The position numbers and the translations under genes are program-made. 64,000 nt of DNA from Scybalomonas sp905214925. GTDB lineage: Bacteria; Bacillota; Clostridia; Lachnospirales; Lachnospiraceae. Shown piece by piece: positions 15,831-24,914 of this stretch (its first letter is position 1; every line of letters begins with the position of its first letter). The notes under the pieces were generated by a model. The model saw only the letters and a list, made by a program, of their open reading frames with translations. It had not been told where the DNA came from and ran no database searches. The stretch lies in NCBI GenBank assembly GCA_905214925.1, contig CAJMOB010000015.1, positions 16,172 through 80,171 of the forward strand, in the 5' to 3' direction.

Positions 15831-17654
15831 TTATTCTACTGTAACAGATTTTGCTAAGTTTCTTGGTTGATCCACATCGAGATCACGAGAAACAGAAGCA
15901 TAATATGAAAGAAGTTGCACGGCAACAGAAACAGAGAATACAGAGAAGAATGTGTCCGCTGCTGGAAGTTTTAATACAAAATCAGCAGTATCAGAAGTAA
16001 CATTTTCTTCTTGATCAGTAATCAATAAAACACTAGCACCTCTTGCCTTTATCTCTTGCATATTAGAAACCATTTTAGGGAATGTTTCTTTTTTCGTGGA
16101 AATTGCAATAACTGGAACTTGTTGGGTAATAAGAGAAATCGGTCCATGTTTTAATTCTCCTGCCATATAAGCTTCGGAGTGAATGTAAGAAATCTCTTTT
16201 AATTTTAAAGAACCTTCACAAGAAAGAGCATAATCCACGCCACGTCCAATAAAGAAAGAATCTGTAGCATCTGTTAGCATATTGGATAATTCTTTTATCT
16301 GTGGTTCTAGTTGAAGGGATTCGCTTATTAATTCAGGAATTTGCAATAACTGTTTTAAGAAATCTTCTTGTTGTTCTTTTGTAAACAGATTGCGAACTTC
16401 TGCCACCTTACCACAAAGTAAATAAAGAGCTGCTACTTGTACGGTAAATGCTTTCGTACTAGCAACGGCAATTTCTGGTCCTGCGTGGGTGTAGAGAACG
16501 AAGTCACTTTCCATAGCGATAGAAGAACCTTTTACATTGACAATAGAAAGTGTTTTTGCACCTCTTTCTTTTGCAAGACGTAAAGCTGCTAAAGAATCAG
16601 CGGTTTCTCCTGATTGAGAAATAATGATAACTAATGTTTTCTCATCGAGAATTGGATCGCCATAACGGAATTCGGATGCCGTTTCTACGGATACAGGAAT
16701 TCTTAAAAGTTGTTCAAAAATAGATTTACCAACAAGGCCTGCATTGAAAGCAGTACCACAAGCGGTAATAATAATTTTTGAAAAATCTTCAAATAAAGAA
16801 TCCGGAATTTCATCCTCAACAAAGGAAATTTGTTGTCCATTTAAACGAGAACGAATGGTTGTAGTGATAGCTTCTGGCTGTTCATGGATTTCCTTTAACA
16901 TATAATGATCGTATCCATTTTTTTGAGCAGAAGATGCAGAAAATGGTGCAACAAGCATTGTTGGTTCTACTGCATTTCCATCAAGGTCCATCAGTTCGAT
17001 TGCGTCTTTTGTTAATTTTGCAATGTGTTGTTCTGGAACAATAAAATATTCTTTGGAGTATTCAATTAATGCTGTCATATCAGAAGCGATATAAGAACCT
17101 GATTCATCACGAACAGCTACAAGTGGGCTTGCGTTACGAACGCAATAAATAACATCTTTTTGATCAGAAAAAAGGATACAAAAAGCATAAGCTCCTTCTA
17201 GATGTTCTACTGCTTTTTTAATCGCTTTTATTGGATCTCCATCATAAAAATGAGAAATAAGCATAGCTGCAATTTCAGAGTCCGTTTGAGAACGTGGGGA
17301 AAGACCGTATTCAGAAAGACGTGCAGCAATGCTTGCATAATTTTCAATGATACCGTTGTGGATTAAAGTAACAGCACCTGATGTATGAGGATGTGCATTG
17401 ACATCTGTTACTTTACCATGAGTCGCCCATCTTGTATGCCCAATTCCACAGTGGGAAGTTGTAGGAGAAAGAGAATCTACTTTGTTTCTCAATTCTTGAA
17501 CTTTACCAGTTGTTTTAATTGTTTCGATAGAAGAACCTTCATGAAGAAGAGCGATTCCAGCGCTATCATAGCCTCGATACTCTAATTTAGAAAGTCCATT
17601 GAGTAAGATAGGAGCGGTATCATTTGAACCGCAGTAACCAATAATTCCACACAT
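15831..17654 (-). CDS. glmS: Glucosamine-fructose-6-phosphate aminotransferase (isomerising)
   Basis: 607 residues, full length. The N-terminal glutaminase domain begins MCGIIGYCG with the nucleophile Cys2, and two SIS sugar-isomerase domains follow (ISQSGETADSLAALRLAKERG; VDYALSCEGSLKLKEISYIH). The C-terminus ends in the conserved RNLAKSVTVE. It makes glucosamine-6-phosphate from fructose-6-phosphate and glutamine, the entry to UDP-GlcNAc and cell wall. The 5' leader carries a glmS ribozyme, so glucosamine-6-phosphate should destroy the message. Confidence 0.97.
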   Translation of the reverse strand: MCGIIGYCGSNDTAPILLNGLSKLEYRGYDSAGIALLHEGSSIETIKTTGKVQELRNKVDSLSPTTSHCGIGHTRWATHGKVTDVNAHPHTSGAVTLIHNGIIENYASIAARLSEYGLSPRSQTDSEIAAMLISHFYDGDPIKAIKKAVEHLEGAYAFCILFSDQKDVIYCVRNASPLVAVRDESGSYIASDMTALIEYSKEYFIVPEQHIAKLTKDAIELMDLDGNAVEPTMLVAPFSASSAQKNGYDHYMLKEIHEQPEAITTTIRSRLNGQQISFVEDEIPDSLFEDFSKIIITACGTAFNAGLVGKSIFEQLLRIPVSVETASEFRYGDPILDEKTLVIIISQSGETADSLAALRLAKERGAKTLSIVNVKGSSIAMESDFVLYTHAGPEIAVASTKAFTVQVAALYLLCGKVAEVRNLFTKEQQEDFLKQLLQIPELISESLQLEPQIKELSNMLTDATDSFFIGRGVDYALSCEGSLKLKEISYIHSEAYMAGELKHGPISLITQQVPVIAISTKKETFPKMVSNMQEIKARGASVLLITDQEENVTSDTADFVLKLPAADTFFSVFSVSVAVQLLSYYASVSRDLDVDQPRNLAKSVTVE

Positions 17655-17699
17655 AATTTAAGTCTCCTTTACCATATGTTATTTTCAAAGTACGAATGA

Positions 17700-17875
17700 T
17701 TCTCAAACTATGCAATTCTTTGGTTATATTGAATTTGTTCTAGAAGTCACCTTCTAGGTTTGCCAATATATTACGCGTCCAAAGAACACGAAAGAGTATC
17801 CGCCGAATTTTCGATCACTCTTTTCCTCGTCAACTTTCAAAAAAATTCCGTTCTATAGAAAGTTCTGGCGCTTCA
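17700..17875 (-). ncRNA. glmS ribozyme: glmS ribozyme-riboswitch
   Basis: Reading the minus strand, the leader holds AGCGCCAGAACT (from 17872), GACGAGG, then ATCGAAAATTCGGCGGATA and downstream pairing elements. These are the conserved core of the glmS self-cleaving ribozyme, which cuts just 5' of GCGCC when glucosamine-6-phosphate binds. Its place between the glmS promoter and start codon is as expected. Downstream boundary is approximate. Confidence 0.93.
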
Positions 17876-17914
17876 AAAATTTAGATTTTAATTGCAAACT
17901 TAAGAATCTTCCTT

Positions 17915-17943
17915 AGAGTAGCATGTGGGATAAAATTTGTCAA
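17915..17943 (-). promoter_or_regulatory. glmS promoter
   Basis: Minus strand TTGACA (17938-17943), 17-nt spacer, TACTCT (17915-17920), about 40 nt before the ribozyme. Confidence 0.75.
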
Positions 17944-18036
17944 TAAAAACTGCTTTTGTTATTTGTTTGTAAGAGCTTGTTAAGAAAAAATTCACTTGAA
18001 AACCTAGTAAGAACGCGGTACAATAGACAATTATTT

Positions 18037-18118
18037 TGTAACTTATTGTAAACCTTTCATTTTTGTAAGAATTTTTTTTGTAAAAATAGTGTAAAAATGA
18101 TGTAAATAGGAGTATAAT
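18037..18118 (+). promoter_or_regulatory. WalR-type direct repeats and promoter of the LTA-synthase-like gene
   Basis: TGTAAA-AATAG-TGTAAA-AATGA-TGTAAA occupies 18079-18106: three half-sites at 11-nt spacing, matching the WalR (YycF) consensus TGTWAH-N5-TGTWAH. A further pair, TGTAAC and TGTAAA, lies at 18037-18052. The -10 is TATAAT at 18113-18118 and there is no good -35, the middle half-site taking its place. Confidence 0.65.
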
Positions 18119-18125
18119 CTACGAG

Positions 18126-18203
18126 AGACAATCTGTCGAAAATTGTTTTTATCACTTTTTTATAGGTGGTCATTCATTTATTCTCACATAAATGAGATTG
18201 TCT
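18126..18203 (+). other. Structured 5' leader of the LTA-synthase-like mRNA
   Basis: AGACAATCT at the expected start of transcription pairs with AGATTGTCT 60 nt later, enclosing CATTCATTTA/TAAATGAG. This stem lies about 90 nt ahead of the start codon. No known riboswitch class recognised. Confidence 0.5.
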
Positions 18204-18293
18204 AAAATTGGGCAAACTATGGTAAGAAAAATGGGATATCATAGTGTTAAGAAACAAAATAAAAAAGCATGAAACGAAACGAGGAAAGGAAGA

Positions 18294-20270
18294 ATGAGAC
18301 AATTTATTCAAAAAATTCAACATCATGTGTATTTGATAGGATTGATTATGTCATTGTTTTTAGTGCTTCTTTGTGAAGCATGTGGCAGAGGTTCACTTTT
18401 ACTTGGACTTCGTTTTGCAGTGGAACATCCATTTGCATTTTCCTTTGATGTATTCATTATCTTCTTAACTTGGTCTTTTGCAATATTCTTTAAAAGAAGA
18501 ATTTTCTACTATTTGATTGTTATTACCTTATGGGGAGCAATTGGCATTACCAACGGCGTCATTCTAGGATATCGGAATACGCCGTTTACATTTGTAGATG
18601 TTCAACTTGCAAAGACAGGGCTTGATGTCATGAATAATTATATGTCACAAGTAAAAATCATTACAACATTTTTAATTATTGCAGTAATAGCGGCAGTTTT
18701 AATTTTACTGTTTTTTAAAGTTCCGCCTTATGAAGGAAAAAGAAGCTTTAAAAAGAATTTACTGAGTATGGCAATTATTATTTTATGTTTTACAGGCTGT
18801 TATCAGATTGGAATTAAAACAGGACGCTTAGTAGAGCGTTTTGCAGACTTGAATTTAAGTTATAAGACTTATGGAGTGCCATATTGTTTTGCTGTGACAT
18901 TAGTGGACAATGGAATTTCAAAACCGTTATCTTATAGTCAAAAAACGATGAAGGGGATTGAAAAGCAGATTGACACGGTAGAAGAAACAGATGCAAAGAA
19001 AAAGCCAAATGTCATCATTCTTCAATTAGAGTCATTTTTTGATGTGAATCATATGAAGAATTTAACATTTAGTGAAAATCCACTTCCATATTTTAATTAT
19101 TTAAAAGAGAACTATACATCAGGATATTTTAAAGTTCCAACTTATGGAGCAGGAACGATTAATACGGAGTTTGAAGTGCTTTCACAGATGAATCGTGATT
19201 TCTTTGGAGCAGGGGAATATCCATATAAGAGTTTAGTACAAAATAAAAATAAGACATTTGAAACAGTCAATTATATTTTGAAAAAACAAGGATATAGCAC
19301 CCATGCGATTCATAACAACCGTGCTACTTTCTATGATCGAGATTTTATTTATTCTCATTTAGGATTTGATACGTTTACAAGCTATGAGTTTATGAACGAT
19401 CGAGAACCGACACCAAATGGTTGGGTGAAAGATAAAATATTGACAAAAGAAATTGTAAAGGCGTTAGATAGCACAAAGAAGAAAGACTTTATTTTTACCG
19501 TATCGGTACAAGGACATGGAGAATATCCAACGGATGTAACGGAATTTATTGAAGATCCAAAAATTACAATCTCTGGAATGGAAGATGAAGAAAGAGCCAA
19601 TAAGCTCACTTATTATGTGAATGAGATCAATGAGATGGATCAATTTTTAAAAGAGTTAACGGATACACTTTCTGAATATCCAGAAGATGTTATTTTAGCG
19701 ATTTATGGGGATCATTTACCAAGTATTGGATTTTCTGATGATGAATTAGAAAATGGTTCTACTTTTGAAACCGAGTATGTTCTTTGGAGCAATTTTGATA
19801 TGGAAAAGAAAGATGAAGATATTCAAGCTTATCAGTTAGTCTCTCGCATTTTTGATCGTATGGGATTACAAAGTGGTGTTATGTCAAGATATCATCAATA
19901 TTATGAAAGACAAAAGAGTAAAAAAGGATATATCAACAATATGAAATTATTAGAGTATGATATGCTCTATGGAAACAGTTATATTTTAGGTCAAACAAAT
20001 CCTTTCCAAGTGACGGATTTACAAATGGGAACATTGCCACTTACGATTTCTGATGTGATAAAGAATGATGATGGGACAATTACCATTACAGGAGATGAAT
20101 ATACGGACTTTACCGATATTTATATTAATGGAAAACGAGTCGATACCGAGTTTATTGATGAGCATACGGTAAAATGTGAATATGATATTCAGTATGGAGA
20201 TGAAGTCCAAGTTGTTCAAGGTTCGAAAAAGCATTTAAGATTACAAGATGGGGATATTTATTACTATTAA
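18294..20270 (+). CDS. LTA synthase family phosphoglycerol transferase-like membrane sulfatase
   Basis: 658 residues. Four to five N-terminal membrane spans (VYLIGLIMSLFLVLLCEACG onward) are followed by an extracellular sulfatase-fold domain from about residue 240 (NVIILQLESFFDV). The catalytic threonine is in YGAGTINTEFEV, and metal ligands follow in SVQGHGEYP and AIYGDHLPS. A C-terminal ~90-residue Ig-like tail (ISDVIKNDDGTITITGDEY) follows the enzyme domain. Such enzymes polymerise glycerol phosphate from phosphatidylglycerol into lipoteichoic acid or related polymers. The WalR-type boxes support a cell-envelope role. Confidence 0.9.
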   Translation: MRQFIQKIQHHVYLIGLIMSLFLVLLCEACGRGSLLLGLRFAVEHPFAFSFDVFIIFLTWSFAIFFKRRIFYYLIVITLWGAIGITNGVILGYRNTPFTFVDVQLAKTGLDVMNNYMSQVKIITTFLIIAVIAAVLILLFFKVPPYEGKRSFKKNLLSMAIIILCFTGCYQIGIKTGRLVERFADLNLSYKTYGVPYCFAVTLVDNGISKPLSYSQKTMKGIEKQIDTVEETDAKKKPNVIILQLESFFDVNHMKNLTFSENPLPYFNYLKENYTSGYFKVPTYGAGTINTEFEVLSQMNRDFFGAGEYPYKSLVQNKNKTFETVNYILKKQGYSTHAIHNNRATFYDRDFIYSHLGFDTFTSYEFMNDREPTPNGWVKDKILTKEIVKALDSTKKKDFIFTVSVQGHGEYPTDVTEFIEDPKITISGMEDEERANKLTYYVNEINEMDQFLKELTDTLSEYPEDVILAIYGDHLPSIGFSDDELENGSTFETEYVLWSNFDMEKKDEDIQAYQLVSRIFDRMGLQSGVMSRYHQYYERQKSKKGYINNMKLLEYDMLYGNSYILGQTNPFQVTDLQMGTLPLTISDVIKNDDGTITITGDEYTDFTDIYINGKRVDTEFIDEHTVKCEYDIQYGDEVQVVQGSKKHLRLQDGDIYYY

Positions 20271-20275
20271 TTTCC

Positions 20276-20306
20276 AGTTATAAGTTTTTGGCATCTGCAC
20301 ATACTA
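20276..20306 (+). promoter_or_regulatory. Sporulation (sigma G/F-like) promoter of the SASP gene
   Basis: CATACTA at 20300-20306 matches the forespore -10 CATANTA. The -35 region 18 nt upstream (GTTAT/TTATA) is only a loose fit. Confidence 0.5.
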
Positions 20307-20363
20307 AGACCACGGTAAATCAATTACGGTTTATCAAATAAAACTTATTCGGAGGTGACAGTT

Positions 20364-20588
20364 ATGTCAAACAATAATAACAGCGGAAGAAACAGAGTAG
20401 AAGTACCACAGGCAAAAGAAGCTATGAACAAATTTAAAATGGAAGTTGCATCTGAATTAGGTGTTAACTTAAAACAGGGTTATAACGGAGATTTAACATC
20501 TGCTCAGGCTGGTTCTATCGGCGGAGAAATGGTTCGTAAAATGATTAAAAAACAAGAAGAAGCTATGGCTGGAAAAGGGAATTACTAG
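20364..20588 (+). CDS. Alpha/beta-type small acid-soluble spore protein
   Basis: 74 residues from the ATG at 20364 (GGAGGTGACAG ribosome site; the ATG three codons earlier is less well placed). The SASP signature is clear: KFKMEVASELGVNL with the GPR protease site in KMEVASEL, and GDLTSAQAGSIGGEMVRKMI. These proteins coat spore DNA and protect it from UV. It shows that the organism sporulates. Confidence 0.95.
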   Translation: MSNNNNSGRNRVEVPQAKEAMNKFKMEVASELGVNLKQGYNGDLTSAQAGSIGGEMVRKMIKKQEEAMAGKGNY

Positions 20589-20673
20589 TTCGTTTTCTCC
20601 ATGGCTTAGACAAAATGATGTTTTACAGCAGTTAGATTATCATAGACGAAAAGAATTGTTGTAAATAAAAAAC

Positions 20674-20730
20674 GAAAGGCTGTTGCACAAATCGCTCATT
20701 ATTAAGCAAATTGTGTAGCAGCCTTTTTGT
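20674..20730 (+). terminator. Terminator after the SASP gene
   Basis: AAAGGCTGTTGCACAA pairs with TTGTGTAGCAGCCTTT, then a T-run. The rest of the gap to 20928 holds a possible faint repeat relic near 20745 and the promoter TTGACA-18-TAAAAT (20835-20864) for the next gene. Confidence 0.85.
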
Positions 20731-20928
20731 TTTGTAAACTGCCTGGGAGCAAAGTGTACATTGCTAGGAGTAACTTTTGTTCTGAGCAAAAGAAATAAAA
20801 ATCTGGTAGTTTATGACAAATGAAAAAGAAGTTCTTGACAAAAAATACCCCTATACAGTAAAATAACATTGTGATAATATTAACAATCAAAAAAGCTTGA
20901 GAAAGAGATAGAGGAGAAATTAAATTAT

Positions 20929-22617
20929 ATGCACAAAGAACATGTAAGAGGTTTGGTGGGAATTACATTAGTATCAGCGGTTGCTTTTACAGCAGCATTC
21001 GGATTGAAAAGTACGATGAAAACTGAGGAAGAAGTTTATCATGGCATTCAGTTAGAAGGTAATGTAGAAGATATGCAGGTAGCTAAAACGGATAGTATTC
21101 AAAGTGTTGGGAAAATAACAGATAAGAGCGGTAAAGTTACAGGTTATGTTCTTACAGTAAAAGAAAATGGATACGGTGGAGAGATGCTTGTAGATGTGGC
21201 ATTGTCTGCAGATGGAAAACAGACTCTAGGTGTTCATGTAGGTGAGAACCAAGAAACAGAGGGAATCGGTTCTAATGTAACAAAAAAAGAATTTTTAGAA
21301 CAGTTTAAAGGAATGGCAACACCTGTTTATATGGAAGGTGTAGAAAGTTCTGTAACTGGTGGTACAAAAGAAGATGCCATTGCAGATAAGAAATTAAAAG
21401 ATGGAACCTATCTTGCTAAGGCACAAGAAGCAGACGATAATGGTCTTGTAGAACAAGTAGAGATAAAAGTGGCTAATGGGAAAATAACTTCTGTTATTTG
21501 GGACTGTGTAAAAGAAGATGGAACAACAAAGAGAAAATTAGCTGACAACGGTCAATATGTGATGACAGAAGATGGGCTTACATGGACAGAACAAGCCGAT
21601 GCATTAGCAAAAACAATTATTAAAAATCAATCCATGGCTTCTATTGGAATGAATGAACAAGGAAAAACAGATACGGTAGCAGGTGTTAGTATTTATATTG
21701 GTGGATTTGTTAATCTTTTAGAACAGTGTTTAGAACAAGCCGACGCTAGTGAAAAAGTTACATTAAAAGATGGAGAATACATTGCAAAAGCAGATAATGC
21801 AGATGACAGTGGATTTGTTGAACAAGTGACAATGACAATCAAAGATGGTAAGATTACCGATGTAAACTGGGATTGTATTAAAGAAGATGGAACAAAGAAA
21901 AGTAAATTAGCGGATGACGGTCAATATGTGATGACAGAAGATGGACTCACATGGACAGAACAAGCAAAAGCACTTTCAGAAGCGATTATAAAAAATCAAT
22001 CTGTTGATGGTGTTGGAATGAACGAACAAGGAAAAACAGATACAGTAGCAGGTGTTAGTATCTATATTGGTGGTTTTGTAAATCTTGTAGAAAACTGTTT
22101 AGAACAAGCCGACGCTAGTGAAAAAGTTACATTAAAAGATGGAGAATACATTGCAAAAGCAGATAATGCAGATGACAGTGGATTTGTTGAACAAGTGACA
22201 ATGACAATCAAAGATGGTAAGATTACCGATGTAAACTGGGATTGTATTAAAGAAGATGGAACAAAGAAAAGTAAATTAGCGGATGACGGTCAATATGTGA
22301 TGACAGAAGATGGACTCACATGGACAGAACAAGCAAAAGCACTTTCAGAAGCGATTATAAAAAATCAATCTGTTGATGGTGTTGGAATGAACGAACAAGG
22401 AAAAACAGATACAGTAGCAGGTGTTAGTATCTATATTGGTGGTTTTGTAAATCTTGTAGAAAACTGTTTAGAACAGGCAGGAAATGTGAAAGCAAATGAG
22501 GAAACAAAACCAACAACAGGAACAGAAATGGATGCGGTTTCAGGTGCAACTATTTCTTCAAAAGCAGTCGCAAGAGCGATTGATAAAGCGTATGCTTATG
22601 TATTAGAAATGAATTAA
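20929..22617 (+). CDS. Surface FMN-binding (RnfG/PplA-like) protein with tandem repeats
   Basis: 562 residues. An N-terminal membrane anchor (VGITLVSAVAFTAAFGL) precedes an RnfG-like FMN_bind domain (about 55-145, ending VESSVTGGTKEDA). Three ~123-residue repeats starting LKDGTYLAKA or LKDGEYIAKA follow, then the C-terminal site MDAVSGATISSKAV. SGAT followed by S is the sequence on which ApbE-type transferases link FMN to threonine. In the three repeats the matching site reads DTVAGVSIYIG, without that threonine. Members carry electrons outside the membrane in flavin-based transfer. The second and third repeats are identical. Partner genes are not adjacent. Confidence 0.8.
   Translation: MHKEHVRGLVGITLVSAVAFTAAFGLKSTMKTEEEVYHGIQLEGNVEDMQVAKTDSIQSVGKITDKSGKVTGYVLTVKENGYGGEMLVDVALSADGKQTLGVHVGENQETEGIGSNVTKKEFLEQFKGMATPVYMEGVESSVTGGTKEDAIADKKLKDGTYLAKAQEADDNGLVEQVEIKVANGKITSVIWDCVKEDGTTKRKLADNGQYVMTEDGLTWTEQADALAKTIIKNQSMASIGMNEQGKTDTVAGVSIYIGGFVNLLEQCLEQADASEKVTLKDGEYIAKADNADDSGFVEQVTMTIKDGKITDVNWDCIKEDGTKKSKLADDGQYVMTEDGLTWTEQAKALSEAIIKNQSVDGVGMNEQGKTDTVAGVSIYIGGFVNLVENCLEQADASEKVTLKDGEYIAKADNADDSGFVEQVTMTIKDGKITDVNWDCIKEDGTKKSKLADDGQYVMTEDGLTWTEQAKALSEAIIKNQSVDGVGMNEQGKTDTVAGVSIYIGGFVNLVENCLEQAGNVKANEETKPTTGTEMDAVSGATISSKAVARAIDKAYAYVLEMN
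21732..22469 (+). repeat. Two in-frame tandem repeats of 369 bp
   Basis: Units 21732-22100 and 22101-22469 appear identical base for base by eye, each coding 123 residues. A diverged earlier unit precedes them. Identity at the DNA level points to very recent duplication or conversion. Confidence 0.9.
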
Positions 22618-22632
22618 TCATTGTATAGAAAA

Positions 22633-22675
22633 TAGGGCTCAAAAACTAATTGGTTTTTGAACCCTATTTTTATAT
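22633..22675 (+). terminator. Terminator after the FMN-binding protein gene
   Basis: AATAGGGCTCAAAAAC pairs with GTTTTTGAACCCTATT and a T-run follows. Confidence 0.9.
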
Positions 22676-22773
22676 GAGCAGAAAGTGTATCTTCTATTGC
22701 AACAATAGTATAAAAAATTACTTCCTATTTATTAGCTTATTAGGCTACACTGTAAAAGTTTAGAAAATTTTCA

Positions 22774-22802
22774 TAGACAGCGCAAAAGGTGTATGCTATA
22801 AT
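22774..22802 (+). promoter_or_regulatory. Promoter of tig
   Basis: TAGACA (22774-22779), 17-nt spacer, TATAAT (22797-22802). No other feature was seen in this intergenic stretch. Confidence 0.75.
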
Positions 22803-22935
22803 CAAATAATGCGTGGAATAGGGCTATTTATATGCTCTAGAGCATGACATATGATAAAGAGTGTCTTGTTTACAAAAAGATATGGCATCTTTTATATAAA
22901 GAAATAGTTGAAAAGCCCAAGGAGGAAATTTTGAA

Positions 22936-24228
22936 ATGAGTTTACAGATTGAAAATTTAGAAAAAAATATGGCTAAACTTACAATTGAAGTGCCAGCTGA
23001 AGAGTTTGAAGCAGCAATGCAAAAAGCTTACAACAATCAGAAAGGTAAGATTTCCATTCCTGGATTCCGTAAAGGAAAAGTTCCATATGCTTACTTATTA
23101 AAAGCATACGGTCCAGAAATGTTCTATGAAGAAGCAGCAAATATCATTATGCCAAATGCATATGCAGATGCTACAGATAGCGAAGAATGTACATTAGATA
23201 TCGTTTCTAGACCAGAAATCGATGTTGTTCAGATGGAAAAAGGTAAAAACTTCATCTTCACAGCAACAGTTGCTGTAAAACCAGAAGTTACATTAGGCGA
23301 ATATAAAGGAATCAAAGTTGAAAAAGCAACAGTTGAAGTAACAGATGAAGACATCGATGCAGAACTTAAAAAAGTTCAGGATCAAAACTCTAGAATGGTA
23401 ACAGTAGAAGATAGAGCAGTAGAAGATGGCGATACAGTAAACATCGACTACGCTGGAAGCATTGATGGTGTTGCTTTCGAAGGTGGTACAGCAGTAGGTC
23501 AACCATTAGTAATTGGTTCCCATACATTTATTGATAACTTCGAAGAACAGATCATCGGACACAATATTGGTGATGAATTTGATGTAAATGTAACATTCCC
23601 AGCAGAATATCATGCAGAAGAATTAGCTGGAAAACCAGCAGTATTCCATGTAAAAGTAAATAGCATTACAAAGAAAGAATTACCAGAAATCAATGACGAA
23701 TTCGCTCAAGATGTTTCCGAGTTCGATTCATTAGATGCATATAAAGAAGACATTAAAGCAAAACTTTTAGAGAAAAAAGAAGCAGAAGCAAAAGCTGCAA
23801 AAGAAGATAAAGTTGTAGAAACAATTGTAGCAAATGCAACAATGGAAATTCCAGATGCAATGTTAGCAACACAGCAGGCTCAGATGGCAGATGAATTTGC
23901 TCAAAGATTAAGCTATCAAGGATTACAGATTGAACAGTACTTCCAGTTTACAGGCTTAAATCAAGAAACATTCTTAGAGCAGATGAAACCACAGGCTTTA
24001 AAACGTATTCAAACAAGACTTGTATTAGAAGCAGTAGTAGCAGCTGAAAACATTGAAGCTACAGAAGCAGAATTTGATGAAGAAATCGCAAAAATGGCTC
24101 AGATGTATCAAATGGAAGCAGATCAGGTAAAATCCTTTATCGGTGAAAATGAAAAACAGCAGATGATGAAAGATATCGCTGTTCAAAAAGCAGTTACATT
24201 TGTAACAGATGCAGCAGTAGAAGAATAA
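22936..24228 (+). CDS. tig: Trigger factor (ribosome-associated chaperone/prolyl isomerase)
   Basis: 430 residues. The N-terminal ribosome-binding domain carries the GFRKGK-type signature (IPGFRKGKVPYAYLLKAYG). The FKBP-type PPIase domain follows at about 160-245 (GDTVNIDYAGSIDGVAFEGG), then the helical C-terminal arms. It binds nascent chains at the ribosome exit. Its position upstream of clpP-clpX-lon is the standard Firmicute order. Confidence 0.97.
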   Translation: MSLQIENLEKNMAKLTIEVPAEEFEAAMQKAYNNQKGKISIPGFRKGKVPYAYLLKAYGPEMFYEEAANIIMPNAYADATDSEECTLDIVSRPEIDVVQMEKGKNFIFTATVAVKPEVTLGEYKGIKVEKATVEVTDEDIDAELKKVQDQNSRMVTVEDRAVEDGDTVNIDYAGSIDGVAFEGGTAVGQPLVIGSHTFIDNFEEQIIGHNIGDEFDVNVTFPAEYHAEELAGKPAVFHVKVNSITKKELPEINDEFAQDVSEFDSLDAYKEDIKAKLLEKKEAEAKAAKEDKVVETIVANATMEIPDAMLATQQAQMADEFAQRLSYQGLQIEQYFQFTGLNQETFLEQMKPQALKRIQTRLVLEAVVAAENIEATEAEFDEEIAKMAQMYQMEADQVKSFIGENEKQQMMKDIAVQKAVTFVTDAAVEE

Positions 24229-24306
24229 GAGAGACGAGAAAACGGAGGGGATGTTGCGGGTGCAGCATCCCTCTGTCTATATTGAAAGAAGACGGGAGGA
24301 ATTACA

Positions 24307-24888
24307 ATGAGTTTAGTACCTTATGTCATTGAACAGACAAGTCGTGGAGAGAGAAGCTATGACATTTATTCAAGACTTTTAAAAGATAGAATTATCTTCT
24401 TAGGAGAAGAAGTGAATGAAGTGTCAGCAAATTTAATTGTTGCTCAGCTTTTATTTTTAGAGGCAGAAGATCCAAATAAAGATATTTCTTTATATATTAA
24501 TAGTCCAGGTGGTTCTGTAACAGCTGGTATGGCAATTTATGATACAATGAATTATATTAAATGTGATGTATCCACTATTTGTATGGGTATGGCTGCTAGT
24601 ATGGGAGCATTTTTACTCTCTAGTGGTGCGAAAGGAAAACGTTTTGCACTTCCAAATTCTGAAATTATGATTCACCAGCCATCTGGTGGTGCACAAGGTC
24701 AGGCGACAGATATTAAAATTGTAGCGGATAGAATTATTGAAACTCGTCGTAAATTAAACGAGATTTTAAGTGCTAATACAGGGCAACCTCTTGAAGTAAT
24801 CGAAAGAGATACAGAAAGAGACCATTATATGAGTGCAACAGAAGCTGCAACTTATGGTATTATTGATAGTGTCATCGCAAACCACTAG
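24307..24888 (+). CDS. clpP: ATP-dependent Clp protease proteolytic subunit
   Basis: 193 residues, full length. Catalytic triad visible: Ser in GMAASMGAFLL, His in MIHQPSGGAQGQ and Asp in ERDTERDHYMS. It forms the tetradecameric peptidase chamber fed by ClpX, encoded 26 nt downstream. A GC-rich hairpin without a T-run lies between tig and this gene (about 24243-24275). Confidence 0.98.
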   Translation: MSLVPYVIEQTSRGERSYDIYSRLLKDRIIFLGEEVNEVSANLIVAQLLFLEAEDPNKDISLYINSPGGSVTAGMAIYDTMNYIKCDVSTICMGMAASMGAFLLSSGAKGKRFALPNSEIMIHQPSGGAQGQATDIKIVADRIIETRRKLNEILSANTGQPLEVIERDTERDHYMSATEAATYGIIDSVIANH

Positions 24889-24914
24889 ATGATAAGAAAG
24901 AATGAGGTAAGAAA

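Noticed and set aside
20745..20800. Possible relic of the dispersed repeat
   Set aside because: Only AAAGTGTACATTGCT and ACTTTTGTTCT resemble the unit; too little to call a copy.
21732..22469. Tandem repeats as a CRISPR or phase-variable array
   Set aside because: Units are 369 bp, in frame and coding; no spacers.
24243..24275. Hairpin between tig and clpP as terminator
   Set aside because: Strong stem but no T-run; more likely an mRNA processing or stability element in a read-through operon.
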